From UBA1429 sp964482225 (GTDB lineage: Bacteria > Chloroflexota > Anaerolineae > UBA1429): a stretch of DNA of 64,000 nt. Made by a program: the position numbers and the translations under genes. The DNA lies in the NCBI GenBank assembly GCA_964482225.1, contig CAYZWT010000008.1:1-64000 (forward strand), given 5' to 3'. Positions 26,927 through 34,879 of this stretch are shown here, one piece after another (position 1 is the first letter of the stretch; each line of letters opens with the position of its first letter). The notes beneath the pieces were generated by a model. It made no database searches and was not told where the DNA came from. It was given only the letters and a program-made list of their open reading frames with translations.

Positions 26927-28106
26927 TATCCGAGATCAGGCTGTCATAGTCCCACCCCGAGGCATAGACGCGCACGCGGATGATGCGATAGGGGCTCACG
27001 GAGAGGCTCTCCAGCAGGTTGCCCGATTCGAACAGGAACCAGCGGTCGCGGGGGATCTGCAAGCCAAAAGTGGTGGGGTTGTTGTCCACGTTCTGGTAAT
27101 AGAACCCCTGTATCCACTCGGCCTCGCTGTCGTACACATCGCGATAGGTGATGCGAATCATCAGGGGATACTCGGATGCCAGGTAACCCCCGCCCGAGAG
27201 CGCCTGATAGCGCACCTTGACGGTGGCCCGCACCACCAGCGAAGTGGCGGGATCGGGGATGACGGCGTCCAGGGTCTGTTCCAGGATCGTCTCACAATGG
27301 TCGCCGCCGGCGCCGGTGCGCACCAGCCGCACCGCCTGGCGCCCCTCGTCCACCACCAACTCGGCGATGCCATCCACTTGGCCGCCATCGGTGCCCTGAT
27401 CGTTATAGATGCGCCACTCGGCCAGCGGCTCCTGGAACTCGCCGTTGGCGATCAGGCTGCGGGCCACGCCGACGGGCGCTTCAGGGGGCTGCCCCGCCGA
27501 GATCTGGGTGCGCTCGCGAGGCTGCACGAGCACCTCCTGATTCTGCGCCAGTACGGTGGCTTGGCCACGATAGGCGACGATCTCGGCGCGGTCGTGGCCC
27601 ACCTCGACCGCATAGCTACCGTCCTCGGCCAGGTGCGCCTGCCCGTACAAGGTCGAGACGATCATCTCCAGGGGCGCCGTGCTAGAAAGCGCCGTGCCGA
27701 TGCGGATGCGGCCCGCCAGCAGGCTCAGCCGCACCGTCGTGGGCAAGGGGCTGGATGGAAAGCGCGGCGCGCGCAGGCGCTCCAGCCGCACCGCCGCTCC
27801 GGAAAAGAGCCGCATGAAACTGTGATCGAAAAACGTCACCACCGCTTCAGAGGTCTCGTCCACATAGATCAGAGCGCCCTCGGGCACGGCCATGCTGTTC
27901 CCACGGGTGAGGGGCTGCGGGCCGCTGCCCACCGGCAGCTCGATCACCACGGTGCCCACCAGCGACTCGACGATGGCCACCTGCTCCCTCTCGGCGTTCT
28001 GCACATAGTGGCGGGCGCCCACGGGGATGCCCACAGCCAATAGGCCGAAAATGGCAAAGGCCGAAAGGAGCACCACCCACGCGCCCCGCTCCGGATTCTC
28101 TCTCAT
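26907..28106 (-). CDS. FecR-domain membrane protein
   Basis: 399 residues. One N-terminal helix (VVLLSAFAIFGLLAVGIPV) anchors an external part. Residues ~45-215 match the FecR beta-sandwich (EGALIYVDETSEAVVTF, VRLSLLAGRIRIG, GSYAVEVGHDRAEIVAYRG). The C-terminal ~180 residues look like a carbohydrate-binding-type jelly roll (NGEFQEPLAEWRIYND to WDYDSLISDINLIVE). No partner sigma factor or TonB receptor is nearby, so it is probably a surface or envelope protein. It abuts the acylphosphatase gene. Confidence 0.8.
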   Translation of the reverse strand: MRENPERGAWVVLLSAFAIFGLLAVGIPVGARHYVQNAEREQVAIVESLVGTVVIELPVGSGPQPLTRGNSMAVPEGALIYVDETSEAVVTFFDHSFMRLFSGAAVRLERLRAPRFPSSPLPTTVRLSLLAGRIRIGTALSSTAPLEMIVSTLYGQAHLAEDGSYAVEVGHDRAEIVAYRGQATVLAQNQEVLVQPRERTQISAGQPPEAPVGVARSLIANGEFQEPLAEWRIYNDQGTDGGQVDGIAELVVDEGRQAVRLVRTGAGGDHCETILEQTLDAVIPDPATSLVVRATVKVRYQALSGGGYLASEYPLMIRITYRDVYDSEAEWIQGFYYQNVDNNPTTFGLQIPRDRWFLFESGNLLESLSVSPYRIIRVRVYASGWDYDSLISDINLIVE

Positions 28107-28400
28107 CTAGCTTCGCACCTCAAAATCGCTCAGCGGCCCCTGCGCGGGCTGCCAGGCCACATCCACATGGCTGACATCGGCCAGGGGCGGGCCACGGTGT
28201 AGCCAGGCGAGCAAGGCCCGCAACGCTTGCTCCTCCCCTCTGGCTGTTACCTGAACGCTGCCATCGGGGAGGTTGCGCACATGCCCGCCGAGCCCCAGCG
28301 AGCGCGCCTTGGCCCGCGTATAGTAGCGAAAGTTGACGCCCTGCACGCGCCCGCGCACGATGGCGGTAAACTGAACGCGCTCCGCCTGCTGCTCTCCCAT
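28107..28400 (-). CDS. acyP: acylphosphatase
   Basis: 97 residues, the standard size. VRGRVQGVNFRYYTRAKA holds the phosphate-binding loop with its Arg, and GHVRNLPDGSVQV the catalytic Asn. It hydrolyses acyl phosphates such as carbamoyl phosphate or 1,3-bisphosphoglycerate in the cytosol. The ATG at 28400 begins the family match; the longer frame upstream is the shadow of the HEAT gene. It ends exactly where the FecR gene starts. Confidence 0.92.
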   Translation of the reverse strand: MGEQQAERVQFTAIVRGRVQGVNFRYYTRAKARSLGLGGHVRNLPDGSVQVTARGEEQALRALLAWLHRGPPLADVSHVDVAWQPAQGPLSDFEVRS

Positions 28401-28413
28401 AGCGGGTCTCGCC

Positions 28414-29523
28414 TCACCCGATCTCCAGAAACTCGTCCGGCCAGTCTTCGTCGTCGCCCTCATCCTCGTCGCCGCCCTCGTCCTCGTCCTCGCTCTCTTG
28501 CAGATAGCGCCCGAACTCGCGACGATACGCCAGAGCGGTCTCGTCCACCGGGCTGTCGTCATCTTCCACGAGGCCCAGCTCGACAAGCTGCTGGTGCTCC
28601 AGGTCCACATCCAGCAGGTCAAAGGAGGTGTCAAAGAGGTTCAGTTCATCCAAAGCATCCCCGGCGGCCTCGGCCAGGTCCTCGTTGTCGCTCTCCATCA
28701 GCTCTGCCAAGGTGTTGCGCGCCCGGTCGCCCCCGATCTTGCCCAGGGCCCACACGGCGATGAGCTGGAGCTGTGGATCGCGCCCGTCATACGCCATCCG
28801 AATCAGGTTGGGCGTAGCCCTTTTCAGTTCTATCTCTCCGCAGGCCCGCACAGCCTCATAGCGCATGGCCGCCGAGTCGCTGTAGAGCTCGGCCTGAACC
28901 GTCTCGGCCCAAAAGTGGTCGGCGCTGCGGCCCATGGCGAACACGGCGCTGATGCGCATGAGGGGGTCCTCGTCGGCATAGGCGCGGTCAATGATCTGCT
29001 TCACGACATCGTCATTGATAAAAGCAATGGCCTCCACCGCGCGACGCCGTACCTCGATGGGCTCTTGCTCCGAGGCGATGCAGAGCTCCAACGCCTGGCG
29101 CACCTCTAGCGCCAGGGTCTCGTCCAGCTCTTCGATCTCGGCCAGCCACAAAAAGCTCCCCAAGCCCGTCGCCGCCGCCGCGCGCACCTCGGCGCTCGGG
29201 TCGCCGTGCAGCATCTCGATCAATCGGAACGCCAGGTCGGGCCGTTCGTCTTCCCACAGGCTCCTGACGCACTGGCGGCGCACCGGCGCGCTCTCGTCGC
29301 TCAGGCAAGCGCGATAGAGCTCGTCAAAGTGCAGCGCAAAATCCTCTTCGCCATAGTGGGCCATGCTGGCGATGATCTCTAGCCGGCGCACCTCCGGCAG
29401 TTGCGCCAGGCGCTGGGCAAACAACATCCCCTGCGGGCGCGTGGCGCCCGATAGGCGTGCCAGGAACGCGGGCGTGATAGGCGCGTCGGCCAGTTCGTCT
29501 AGTAGCGCAAGGAACTCGTTCAT
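28414..29523 (-). CDS. HEAT-repeat protein with acidic tail
   Basis: 369 residues, almost entirely paired helices. Repeats are clear at SAPVRRQCVRSLWEDE, SAEVRAAAATGLGSF, PIEVRRRAVEAIAF, DPLMRISAVFAMGRS, AMRYEAVRACGEI and DPQLQLIAVWALGKIG. The last ~40 residues are very acidic (EDEDEGGDEDEGDDEDWPD). HEAT solenoids are protein-binding scaffolds; the partner is unknown. It sits between the RseP-type protease and acylphosphatase genes on the same strand. Confidence 0.82.
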   Translation of the reverse strand: MNEFLALLDELADAPITPAFLARLSGATRPQGMLFAQRLAQLPEVRRLEIIASMAHYGEEDFALHFDELYRACLSDESAPVRRQCVRSLWEDERPDLAFRLIEMLHGDPSAEVRAAAATGLGSFLWLAEIEELDETLALEVRQALELCIASEQEPIEVRRRAVEAIAFINDDVVKQIIDRAYADEDPLMRISAVFAMGRSADHFWAETVQAELYSDSAAMRYEAVRACGEIELKRATPNLIRMAYDGRDPQLQLIAVWALGKIGGDRARNTLAELMESDNEDLAEAAGDALDELNLFDTSFDLLDVDLEHQQLVELGLVEDDDSPVDETALAYRREFGRYLQESEDEDEGGDEDEGDDEDWPDEFLEIG

Positions 29524-29566
29524 TGTGTCACCTCACCACGGGCCATACTGGCCCATCCAGGCCCCT

Positions 29567-30616
29567 CTAGTTCAACAGCCGCCGCACGTCCACATAAGTG
29601 ACCAGCACCATCAGCATCACCAGGACCACCATCCCCACAAAGTGTACCATGCCCTCTTTTTCGGGCGGCACCCGGCGCCCGCCGCGCACCCATTCCAGCA
29701 GCACAAAGACCAGCCGCCCGCCATCCAGTGCGGGCAAGGGCAGCAGGTTTAGCAGGAACAGGTTTACGCTCAACAATCCCGTGAACTCGAGCAGGCGCGC
29801 CAGGCCGGTTTTGGCGGCCTCGACCGTATACTGATAGATGCCAACCGGTCCGCTGACCTCAAAGGGGATCTCGCCCGCGATGGCGCCTCGCAGCGCGCCA
29901 TACATGCTGGCCACGACGTCCCACGCCGTGCGCACGCCCAGGGGCACAGCCTGCCACAGCGGATAGGCCTGGCGCTCCAGCGGGAGCCCCAGGGCCACGC
30001 CCAGCGCCCCTTCGTTGGGCGGCGGCTCGCGCCGGGGCGTTACTGTAACAGGCGTCATCAACCGTCCATCGCGGCGCCACTGGATCTCGACGGGTGCGCC
30101 CACGCTGGCCTGGATCAGGCCGATGGCGTGATCCACATCCCGCACGGCGATGCCGCCCACGGCGACCAGCGTGTCGCCGGGCGCCATGCCAACCTGTTGG
30201 GCCGGCGAGCCGGGCGCTACCACATAGATCCCCGCGCCGGGCCCCTCGACCTGGGTGGGCGCGCCCAGCAGGAACGTGGCGCTAAACAACACGATGGCCA
30301 GCACCAGGTTCATCAGGGCGCCCGCGCTAAAGACCAGGGCGCGCACCCAGCGCGGTTTGTTGGCCAGGCCGCCGCTCACGCTCGGATCGTCCTCGTTCAT
30401 GCGCACAAAGCCGCCAAAGGGCAGCAGGTTGATGGTCAGCAGCGTGCCACGCCAACGCCCCAGGGACAGCAGGCGCGGAGGATAGCCAAAGCCAAACTCC
30501 TCCACCGCCACGCCCGCGAGCTTGGCCGCCAGCAGGTGGCCCAGCTCGTGGACAAAGATCAGCAGGCTGAAAACGACGAAAAACGATATAAAGCCCGTCA
30601 TATCAGGCGGCCCCAT
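29567..30616 (-). CDS. rseP: site-2 (RseP/M50) intramembrane zinc metalloprotease
   Basis: 349 residues. HELGH in helix 1 and LPLPALDGGRLVFVLLE near the C-terminus are the zinc site of M50 proteases. A PDZ domain lies between (about 125-205, GDTLVAVGGIAVRDVDHA). Such enzymes cut single-span regulators such as anti-sigma factors, or process signal-peptide remnants. One PDZ domain and ~350 residues fit the Gram-positive/RasP form. It lies 21 bp downstream of the isopentenyl phosphate kinase gene. Confidence 0.92.
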   Translation of the reverse strand: MGPPDMTGFISFFVVFSLLIFVHELGHLLAAKLAGVAVEEFGFGYPPRLLSLGRWRGTLLTINLLPFGGFVRMNEDDPSVSGGLANKPRWVRALVFSAGALMNLVLAIVLFSATFLLGAPTQVEGPGAGIYVVAPGSPAQQVGMAPGDTLVAVGGIAVRDVDHAIGLIQASVGAPVEIQWRRDGRLMTPVTVTPRREPPPNEGALGVALGLPLERQAYPLWQAVPLGVRTAWDVVASMYGALRGAIAGEIPFEVSGPVGIYQYTVEAAKTGLARLLEFTGLLSVNLFLLNLLPLPALDGGRLVFVLLEWVRGGRRVPPEKEGMVHFVGMVVLVMLMVLVTYVDVRRLLN

Positions 30617-30637
30617 CTTTCTTTTGTTCTCAGACGG

Positions 30638-31444
30638 TCAGTAGCGCAGCAGGGTTCCCTCTTGTACCTCGGCGCTGGCCAACACCCGTTCGATCATGTG
30701 GGCCGTGCGCCCGGTAATGATGCGCGCCTGCAGGTTGGGCTGTTCGGTCACCAGCTCAAAGAGCAGTTGCACTTTTTGCTGCATACCGCCGGTTACATCC
30801 ACGCCAAAGGACGTGGAGAGCATCTTTTGCACCTCGTCATAGTTGCGAGATGTGATGGCCGGGACCAGGCGTACGATGGTATCACGCTGCGGGTCACCCG
30901 AATAAACCCCCGCCACCTCCCCGGCCAGGACAATGCGTTCGGGGCGCAGCGCCCGCGCCAGGTAGACCAGGATCTGCTCGGTGGAGAGGATGGTGCAGCC
31001 TTGCACCGTGTCCAGGGCCACATCGCCATAGACCAGGGGGACGCAACCCCGCTCCAGCAGCGTCTCGATGGGGTCCAGCGCCAGCTCGACCAACTCGCCC
31101 GCATGGCAGCGCGCCGAGGCGGAGGGTTGTAGCGATACGGCGGGCACACCGGCTTTGAGCAGGGCGTCGGTCACCAGCCGGTTCAGCCGCTGGGCCGCCG
31201 CGCCCGTCTCGGCATAACCGCGCCAGTCCTCCAGGTGTCCCTTGTGCACCTTGAACCGGTCGGCGGCAAAGTGCCCATAGGAGCCGCTGCCGTGCCCTAA
31301 TACCAGGCGCAGCTCGGGCCGCGCCTCGCGGGCGCGCTGGATCTCTTGGGCCACCCTCTCGATGACGGCCATGCGGGCCGTCTCAAAGCGTCGCTTGTCG
31401 GTGATCAGCGAACCGCCCAGTTTGAGGAACACCAGCTCACCCAT
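30638..31444 (-). CDS. isopentenyl phosphate kinase
   Basis: 268 residues. FLKLGGSLITDK, LRLVLGHGSGSYGHFAAD (with the His that separates IPK from other amino-acid kinases) and FGVDVTGGMQQKVQLL match archaeal-type isopentenyl phosphate kinase. It makes isopentenyl diphosphate from isopentenyl phosphate, the last step of the decarboxylase-first mevalonate route known in archaea and some Chloroflexota. No other mevalonate gene is in the window. It lies between RNase Z and the RseP protease on one strand. Confidence 0.88.
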   Translation of the reverse strand: MGELVFLKLGGSLITDKRRFETARMAVIERVAQEIQRAREARPELRLVLGHGSGSYGHFAADRFKVHKGHLEDWRGYAETGAAAQRLNRLVTDALLKAGVPAVSLQPSASARCHAGELVELALDPIETLLERGCVPLVYGDVALDTVQGCTILSTEQILVYLARALRPERIVLAGEVAGVYSGDPQRDTIVRLVPAITSRNYDEVQKMLSTSFGVDVTGGMQQKVQLLFELVTEQPNLQARIITGRTAHMIERVLASAEVQEGTLLRY

Positions 31445-31461
31445 GCTGCCCTCCTATCCGC

Positions 31462-32451
31462 CTATAGCTCGGGGGCGTCCCACATCTGCGCATCGTCTCC
31501 GCCCGCGGCCAAATCCTCCGGCTGGATCTGTTCCACCGCGCCGCGCATGATGCGGTACTGTTCCAGATCGCGGGGGACGATGGTGTTGGGGAATACCTCG
31601 CGCGCTTCGCGCAGGATCTCGCGCTCGGAATAGCGCCGCGAGATGTGCACGAGAAAGAGGTGGTGCACCCCCGCCTCGGCGGCCAACTCGGCTGCCTGCC
31701 GCGCCGTCAGGTGGCCAAAGCGGCCGGCCATGTCGGCGTCGCGGGCCACATAAGTGGCCTCGATCACCAGGGCGTCGGCGTCACGGCACACCTGCACCAA
31801 GTTGCCGGTGCGGCCCGCGTCGCCCACGTGTACCAGCTTGACGCCCTGGACCTCCTCTCCCAGCACATCCTCCGGCGTGACGATGCGCCCGTCGGCCAGG
31901 GTGATGCTCTCGCCCTCTACCAGGCGCTTGCGTTCCGGGCCGCGCGGCACCCCCAGCTCCTCGGCGCGCTCGGCCAAAAAGGGGCGGCGGCTCTGCTCCT
32001 CGAACAGATAGCCGAAACAGCCCGGCCCACGATGCGAGACGGAAAAGGCCGTGATGCGCAGGGTATCCTTGTTCCAGATGACGCCCGGGCGAATGGCGAC
32101 GAACTCGATCTCGGTATCCACCTCGCCGCCGCGCAACACCACGTTCATCAGATCCTGCACGCGCTGGAGCGCCCACTGGCCGCCAAAGATGGTCAGCGCC
32201 TCGATAGACTCCCAGCGCGAAAAGGTCGAGACCAACCCTCCCAGGCCCAAGATATGATCCAGGTGCCCGTGGGTTAGGAGGATCTTGTCTATCTTGCGAA
32301 AGCCCAGGCCGGTGCGCAGGATCTGGCGCTGGGTGCCCTCGCCGCAATCTACCATAAAGCGCTGGTCGCGGTACATGACCAGCGCCGAGGAGAGCCCTCT
32401 CTCGATGGAGGGCGCGGATGCCGATGTGCCTAGAAAGGCGATCTCGAACAT
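31462..32451 (-). CDS. rnz: ribonuclease Z
   Basis: 329 residues. The metallo-beta-lactamase core has THGHLDHILGL (HxHxDH), with more ligands in SVSHRGPG, HVGDAG and HLTARQAAELA. It matures tRNA 3' ends, consistent with tRNA genes here that lack an encoded CCA. AGAAAGG lies six bases before the ATG at 32451. The gene is 18 bp upstream of the kinase gene and likely cotranscribed. Confidence 0.95.
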   Translation of the reverse strand: MFEIAFLGTSASAPSIERGLSSALVMYRDQRFMVDCGEGTQRQILRTGLGFRKIDKILLTHGHLDHILGLGGLVSTFSRWESIEALTIFGGQWALQRVQDLMNVVLRGGEVDTEIEFVAIRPGVIWNKDTLRITAFSVSHRGPGCFGYLFEEQSRRPFLAERAEELGVPRGPERKRLVEGESITLADGRIVTPEDVLGEEVQGVKLVHVGDAGRTGNLVQVCRDADALVIEATYVARDADMAGRFGHLTARQAAELAAEAGVHHLFLVHISRRYSEREILREAREVFPNTIVPRDLEQYRIMRGAVEQIQPEDLAAGGDDAQMWDAPEL

Positions 32452-32551
32452 GACGGACCTTTCTCTCAGGGACGATGCCCATGTTGCCTAATGGCGTAGG
32501 CGGCGGTGCACAATGTTCGAACGTTAGTGCCCGTGATGTGCGCCTGCCTGC

Positions 32552-32998
32552 CTATAGCTCTTTGCCCATGGGCAAAAAGCCGTGCATCTCGGCATAGCCG
32601 AGGCTCCGGTAGAGGGCGCGGGCCTCTTCGTTGGCCAGGGAGACCAGCAAGTTCACCTTGAGGCAGCCCTTGGCGCGCAGGCCCTCTTCCACGGCGCGGA
32701 CCAGGCTGCTGGCCACGCCGCGCCCCCGGTGGGCGGTATTCACGGCCAGGTGGTGCAGCCAGCCCCGGCGGCCATCCCAGGCGCCCATGATGACGCCGAT
32801 GATCTGGCCTTCTTGCTCGGCCACCAGGAACAGTTCGCCATCGCGGGCGCATTTTTTGGCCACCTCCTCGGGGCTATCCGAGGGGCGAATGGTGACGCCG
32901 GCCCCGGCGGTCTGCCACAGGCGCAGCACCGCCGGATAGTCCTGCATCTCAAAAGGGCGGATGGCCCACGCCTGGCCTACGGGATCGCCGTTGCTCAT
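32552..32998 (-). CDS. GNAT family N-acetyltransferase
   Basis: 148 residues. The acetyl-CoA loop is NTAHRGRGVASSLVRAVEE, followed by VNLLVSLANEEARALYRSLGY, the classic motif A and B of RimI-like GNAT enzymes. The target is unknown. The ATG overlaps the stop of the PHP-domain gene (ATGA), so it is coupled to it. Confidence 0.88.
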   Translation of the reverse strand: MSNGDPVGQAWAIRPFEMQDYPAVLRLWQTAGAGVTIRPSDSPEEVAKKCARDGELFLVAEQEGQIIGVIMGAWDGRRGWLHHLAVNTAHRGRGVASSLVRAVEEGLRAKGCLKVNLLVSLANEEARALYRSLGYAEMHGFLPMGKEL

Positions 32999-34878
32999 GC
33001 CTGCTTGCTGATCACCTCTTGCCAGGCCCCGTGGATGCCATCATCCGAGACGCCATAGTAGACGCGTACCTCGCCATCCTTGGCGCGCTGCACCAGGTCG
33101 TAATGGGGGCGTCCGGAGCGCAGGTATTTGTGCCAAAGACCCAGATCGCCGGCCCAGGTGACCTTGTCCTCGCTAAAGGTGCCCTTTTCCTTGAGGGCGA
33201 TGGCATAGCGCCACAGGCGCCGGGCCGAGCTGCGGGTCACATTGTGCACCCGTCCGCCATCGCGCAGGTCGCGCATGGTGTGGTATTGCACGCCCTTGCG
33301 CACCACGGTCTCGTCAATCTCGACGCCGGTGCGCGGCGGCTCTACCGCCAGATCGCCGTTATCGCGCGCGGGCTCTGGGCTGGGCTGTTCTGACCTGGCG
33401 GGCGGTTCCACCCTGGCGGGCGCCGCTTGCCTGGCAGGCGCCTCCCCCTGGGCGGGCGCCGCGACCTCCGGTTCGGCGGCGGGCTTGGCCTCTTGCGAGC
33501 GACCCCGCCGCGAGCGCCCCGTCTGCCTGGAGGAGGCAGCTTGCGGCGCGCGCGCCTTGGGCTCTGGGGCCCTTTCCCGGCGGGCGGCGGGCTTGGGCTC
33601 CTCGCCAACCACCACCCGCTTGACCAGCTCGACGATCTCGTCGCGCATGGCCAGGCTGGTTTCGGCCTCGCGCCGGATATAGATCTTGCTGCCCTCCATC
33701 GTATAGGGCCTATCGTTGCCCTGGGGCACGGCAATGCGGATGATCTGGGCGCCCTGGCTGCTCAACGTGTCCATCTGGACCCCGATGGGCGGCGAGACCA
33801 TGCGCTCCATCTCTTCGCGCAAGAGCTTGATGGCCTGCCCGGCGTTCTCGACGCCTTTGGGCTTGACGCGCTGGTTGGAGTTGAGCCCCACATACAGGTT
33901 GCCGCCCCGGGTGTTGGCAAAGGCCACAATGTCGCACATGATGGCGTGCAAGCAGCCGCCGCGCCGGGTCAGGCTCTCGTGAAAGCTCTGGTTGAGGGTG
34001 GGCCCCAGCTTGCGCGCCTCGGCCACCTCATCCACATGCTCCTCTTCCTGGGTATGGTGGTAGGGCCGCGTCCGGTTGAAATCCTCTTCCTGAAAGAGCT
34101 GCTTGAGGGCCTCAAAGCTCAGCTCGGGCAGGAGCACCTGGGTGGCCCGCTCGCCCACGCCCGGGTTCTTGCCCTGGCCCTTGATGCGGTGCGCATCAGA
34201 GCCCTGGATGCAGTGCATCCGGCGCGGGTATTGGGTCTTGGAGCCGTTGAAGAAAGAGGCCGTCCTGCGGCGACCACGGCTCTCCAGATCGGTGACCTCC
34301 AGGGCGTGCAGGTTGGGATCCTGGGTATAGGCGATGCGCGTCTGGCCGCCAAAGTTCATCCCGAACATGGCGACGCCATGGGTCGAGTTGGCATGGGCGG
34401 CGATCACCAGGGCGCCCGCCTCGGCCATGGTCTCATAGGCGGTGAGGACGTCGCTGGTGGAGCCCACCTCGGTCTCGCCGCGATCCAGCGCCGCCAGGGG
34501 CACGTGCAAATCCAAGAGCACATGCTCCAGCCGGCGGATGGGGGTATCCGGGTCAAAGAGCGCCAGCACATGAAAGCCAAAGGTTGCGGTTAGCTCGAAC
34601 CCGGGCAGCACCAGGATCTTGTCCATGAGCCGCTGATATTCTTGTAGCCGCTGTTTTTCCTCTGGCCGCAGGCGCTGATCGCGCTCCCAACGCTCCAGGT
34701 CTTCTATCTCTTCGATCATGCGGGCATAGCCCGCTACAGTATTGTGGTCGGTGAATCCGATGATGTCGAGGCCCTCGGCCTCGGCCTTTTGCAGAATATC
34801 GAGAAAGGTTACGCCCTCGTCTTGATAATCCTTGGAGGCGGGGGTATGCACATGGAGGTCCATGGCATACCATGCCAT
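32995..34878 (-). CDS. PHP-domain phosphoesterase fused to an AlbA_2 (Schlafen-type) domain
   Basis: About 627 residues. The N-terminal PHP domain has DLHVHTPAS, GFTDHNTVAG and QGSDAHRI as metal ligands, with a ~60-residue helical insert after the second. Residues ~300-410 read LHAIMCDIVAFANTRGGNLY and YVGLNSNQRVKPKG, the AlbA_2/Slfn fold. A long Ala/Pro/Arg-rich disordered linker (about 430-530) leads to a conserved-looking C-terminal ~95 residues (NVTRSSARRLWRYAI). I chose the ATG at 34878, one base after the lon stop, because the PHP motif begins at once. Probably a nucleic-acid-linked phosphoesterase; the role is not known. Confidence 0.8.
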   Translation of the reverse strand: MAWYAMDLHVHTPASKDYQDEGVTFLDILQKAEAEGLDIIGFTDHNTVAGYARMIEEIEDLERWERDQRLRPEEKQRLQEYQRLMDKILVLPGFELTATFGFHVLALFDPDTPIRRLEHVLLDLHVPLAALDRGETEVGSTSDVLTAYETMAEAGALVIAAHANSTHGVAMFGMNFGGQTRIAYTQDPNLHALEVTDLESRGRRRTASFFNGSKTQYPRRMHCIQGSDAHRIKGQGKNPGVGERATQVLLPELSFEALKQLFQEEDFNRTRPYHHTQEEEHVDEVAEARKLGPTLNQSFHESLTRRGGCLHAIMCDIVAFANTRGGNLYVGLNSNQRVKPKGVENAGQAIKLLREEMERMVSPPIGVQMDTLSSQGAQIIRIAVPQGNDRPYTMEGSKIYIRREAETSLAMRDEIVELVKRVVVGEEPKPAARRERAPEPKARAPQAASSRQTGRSRRGRSQEAKPAAEPEVAAPAQGEAPARQAAPARVEPPARSEQPSPEPARDNGDLAVEPPRTGVEIDETVVRKGVQYHTMRDLRDGGRVHNVTRSSARRLWRYAIALKEKGTFSEDKVTWAGDLGLWHKYLRSGRPHYDLVQRAKDGEVRVYYGVSDDGIHGAWQEVISKQA

Positions 34879-34879
34879 G

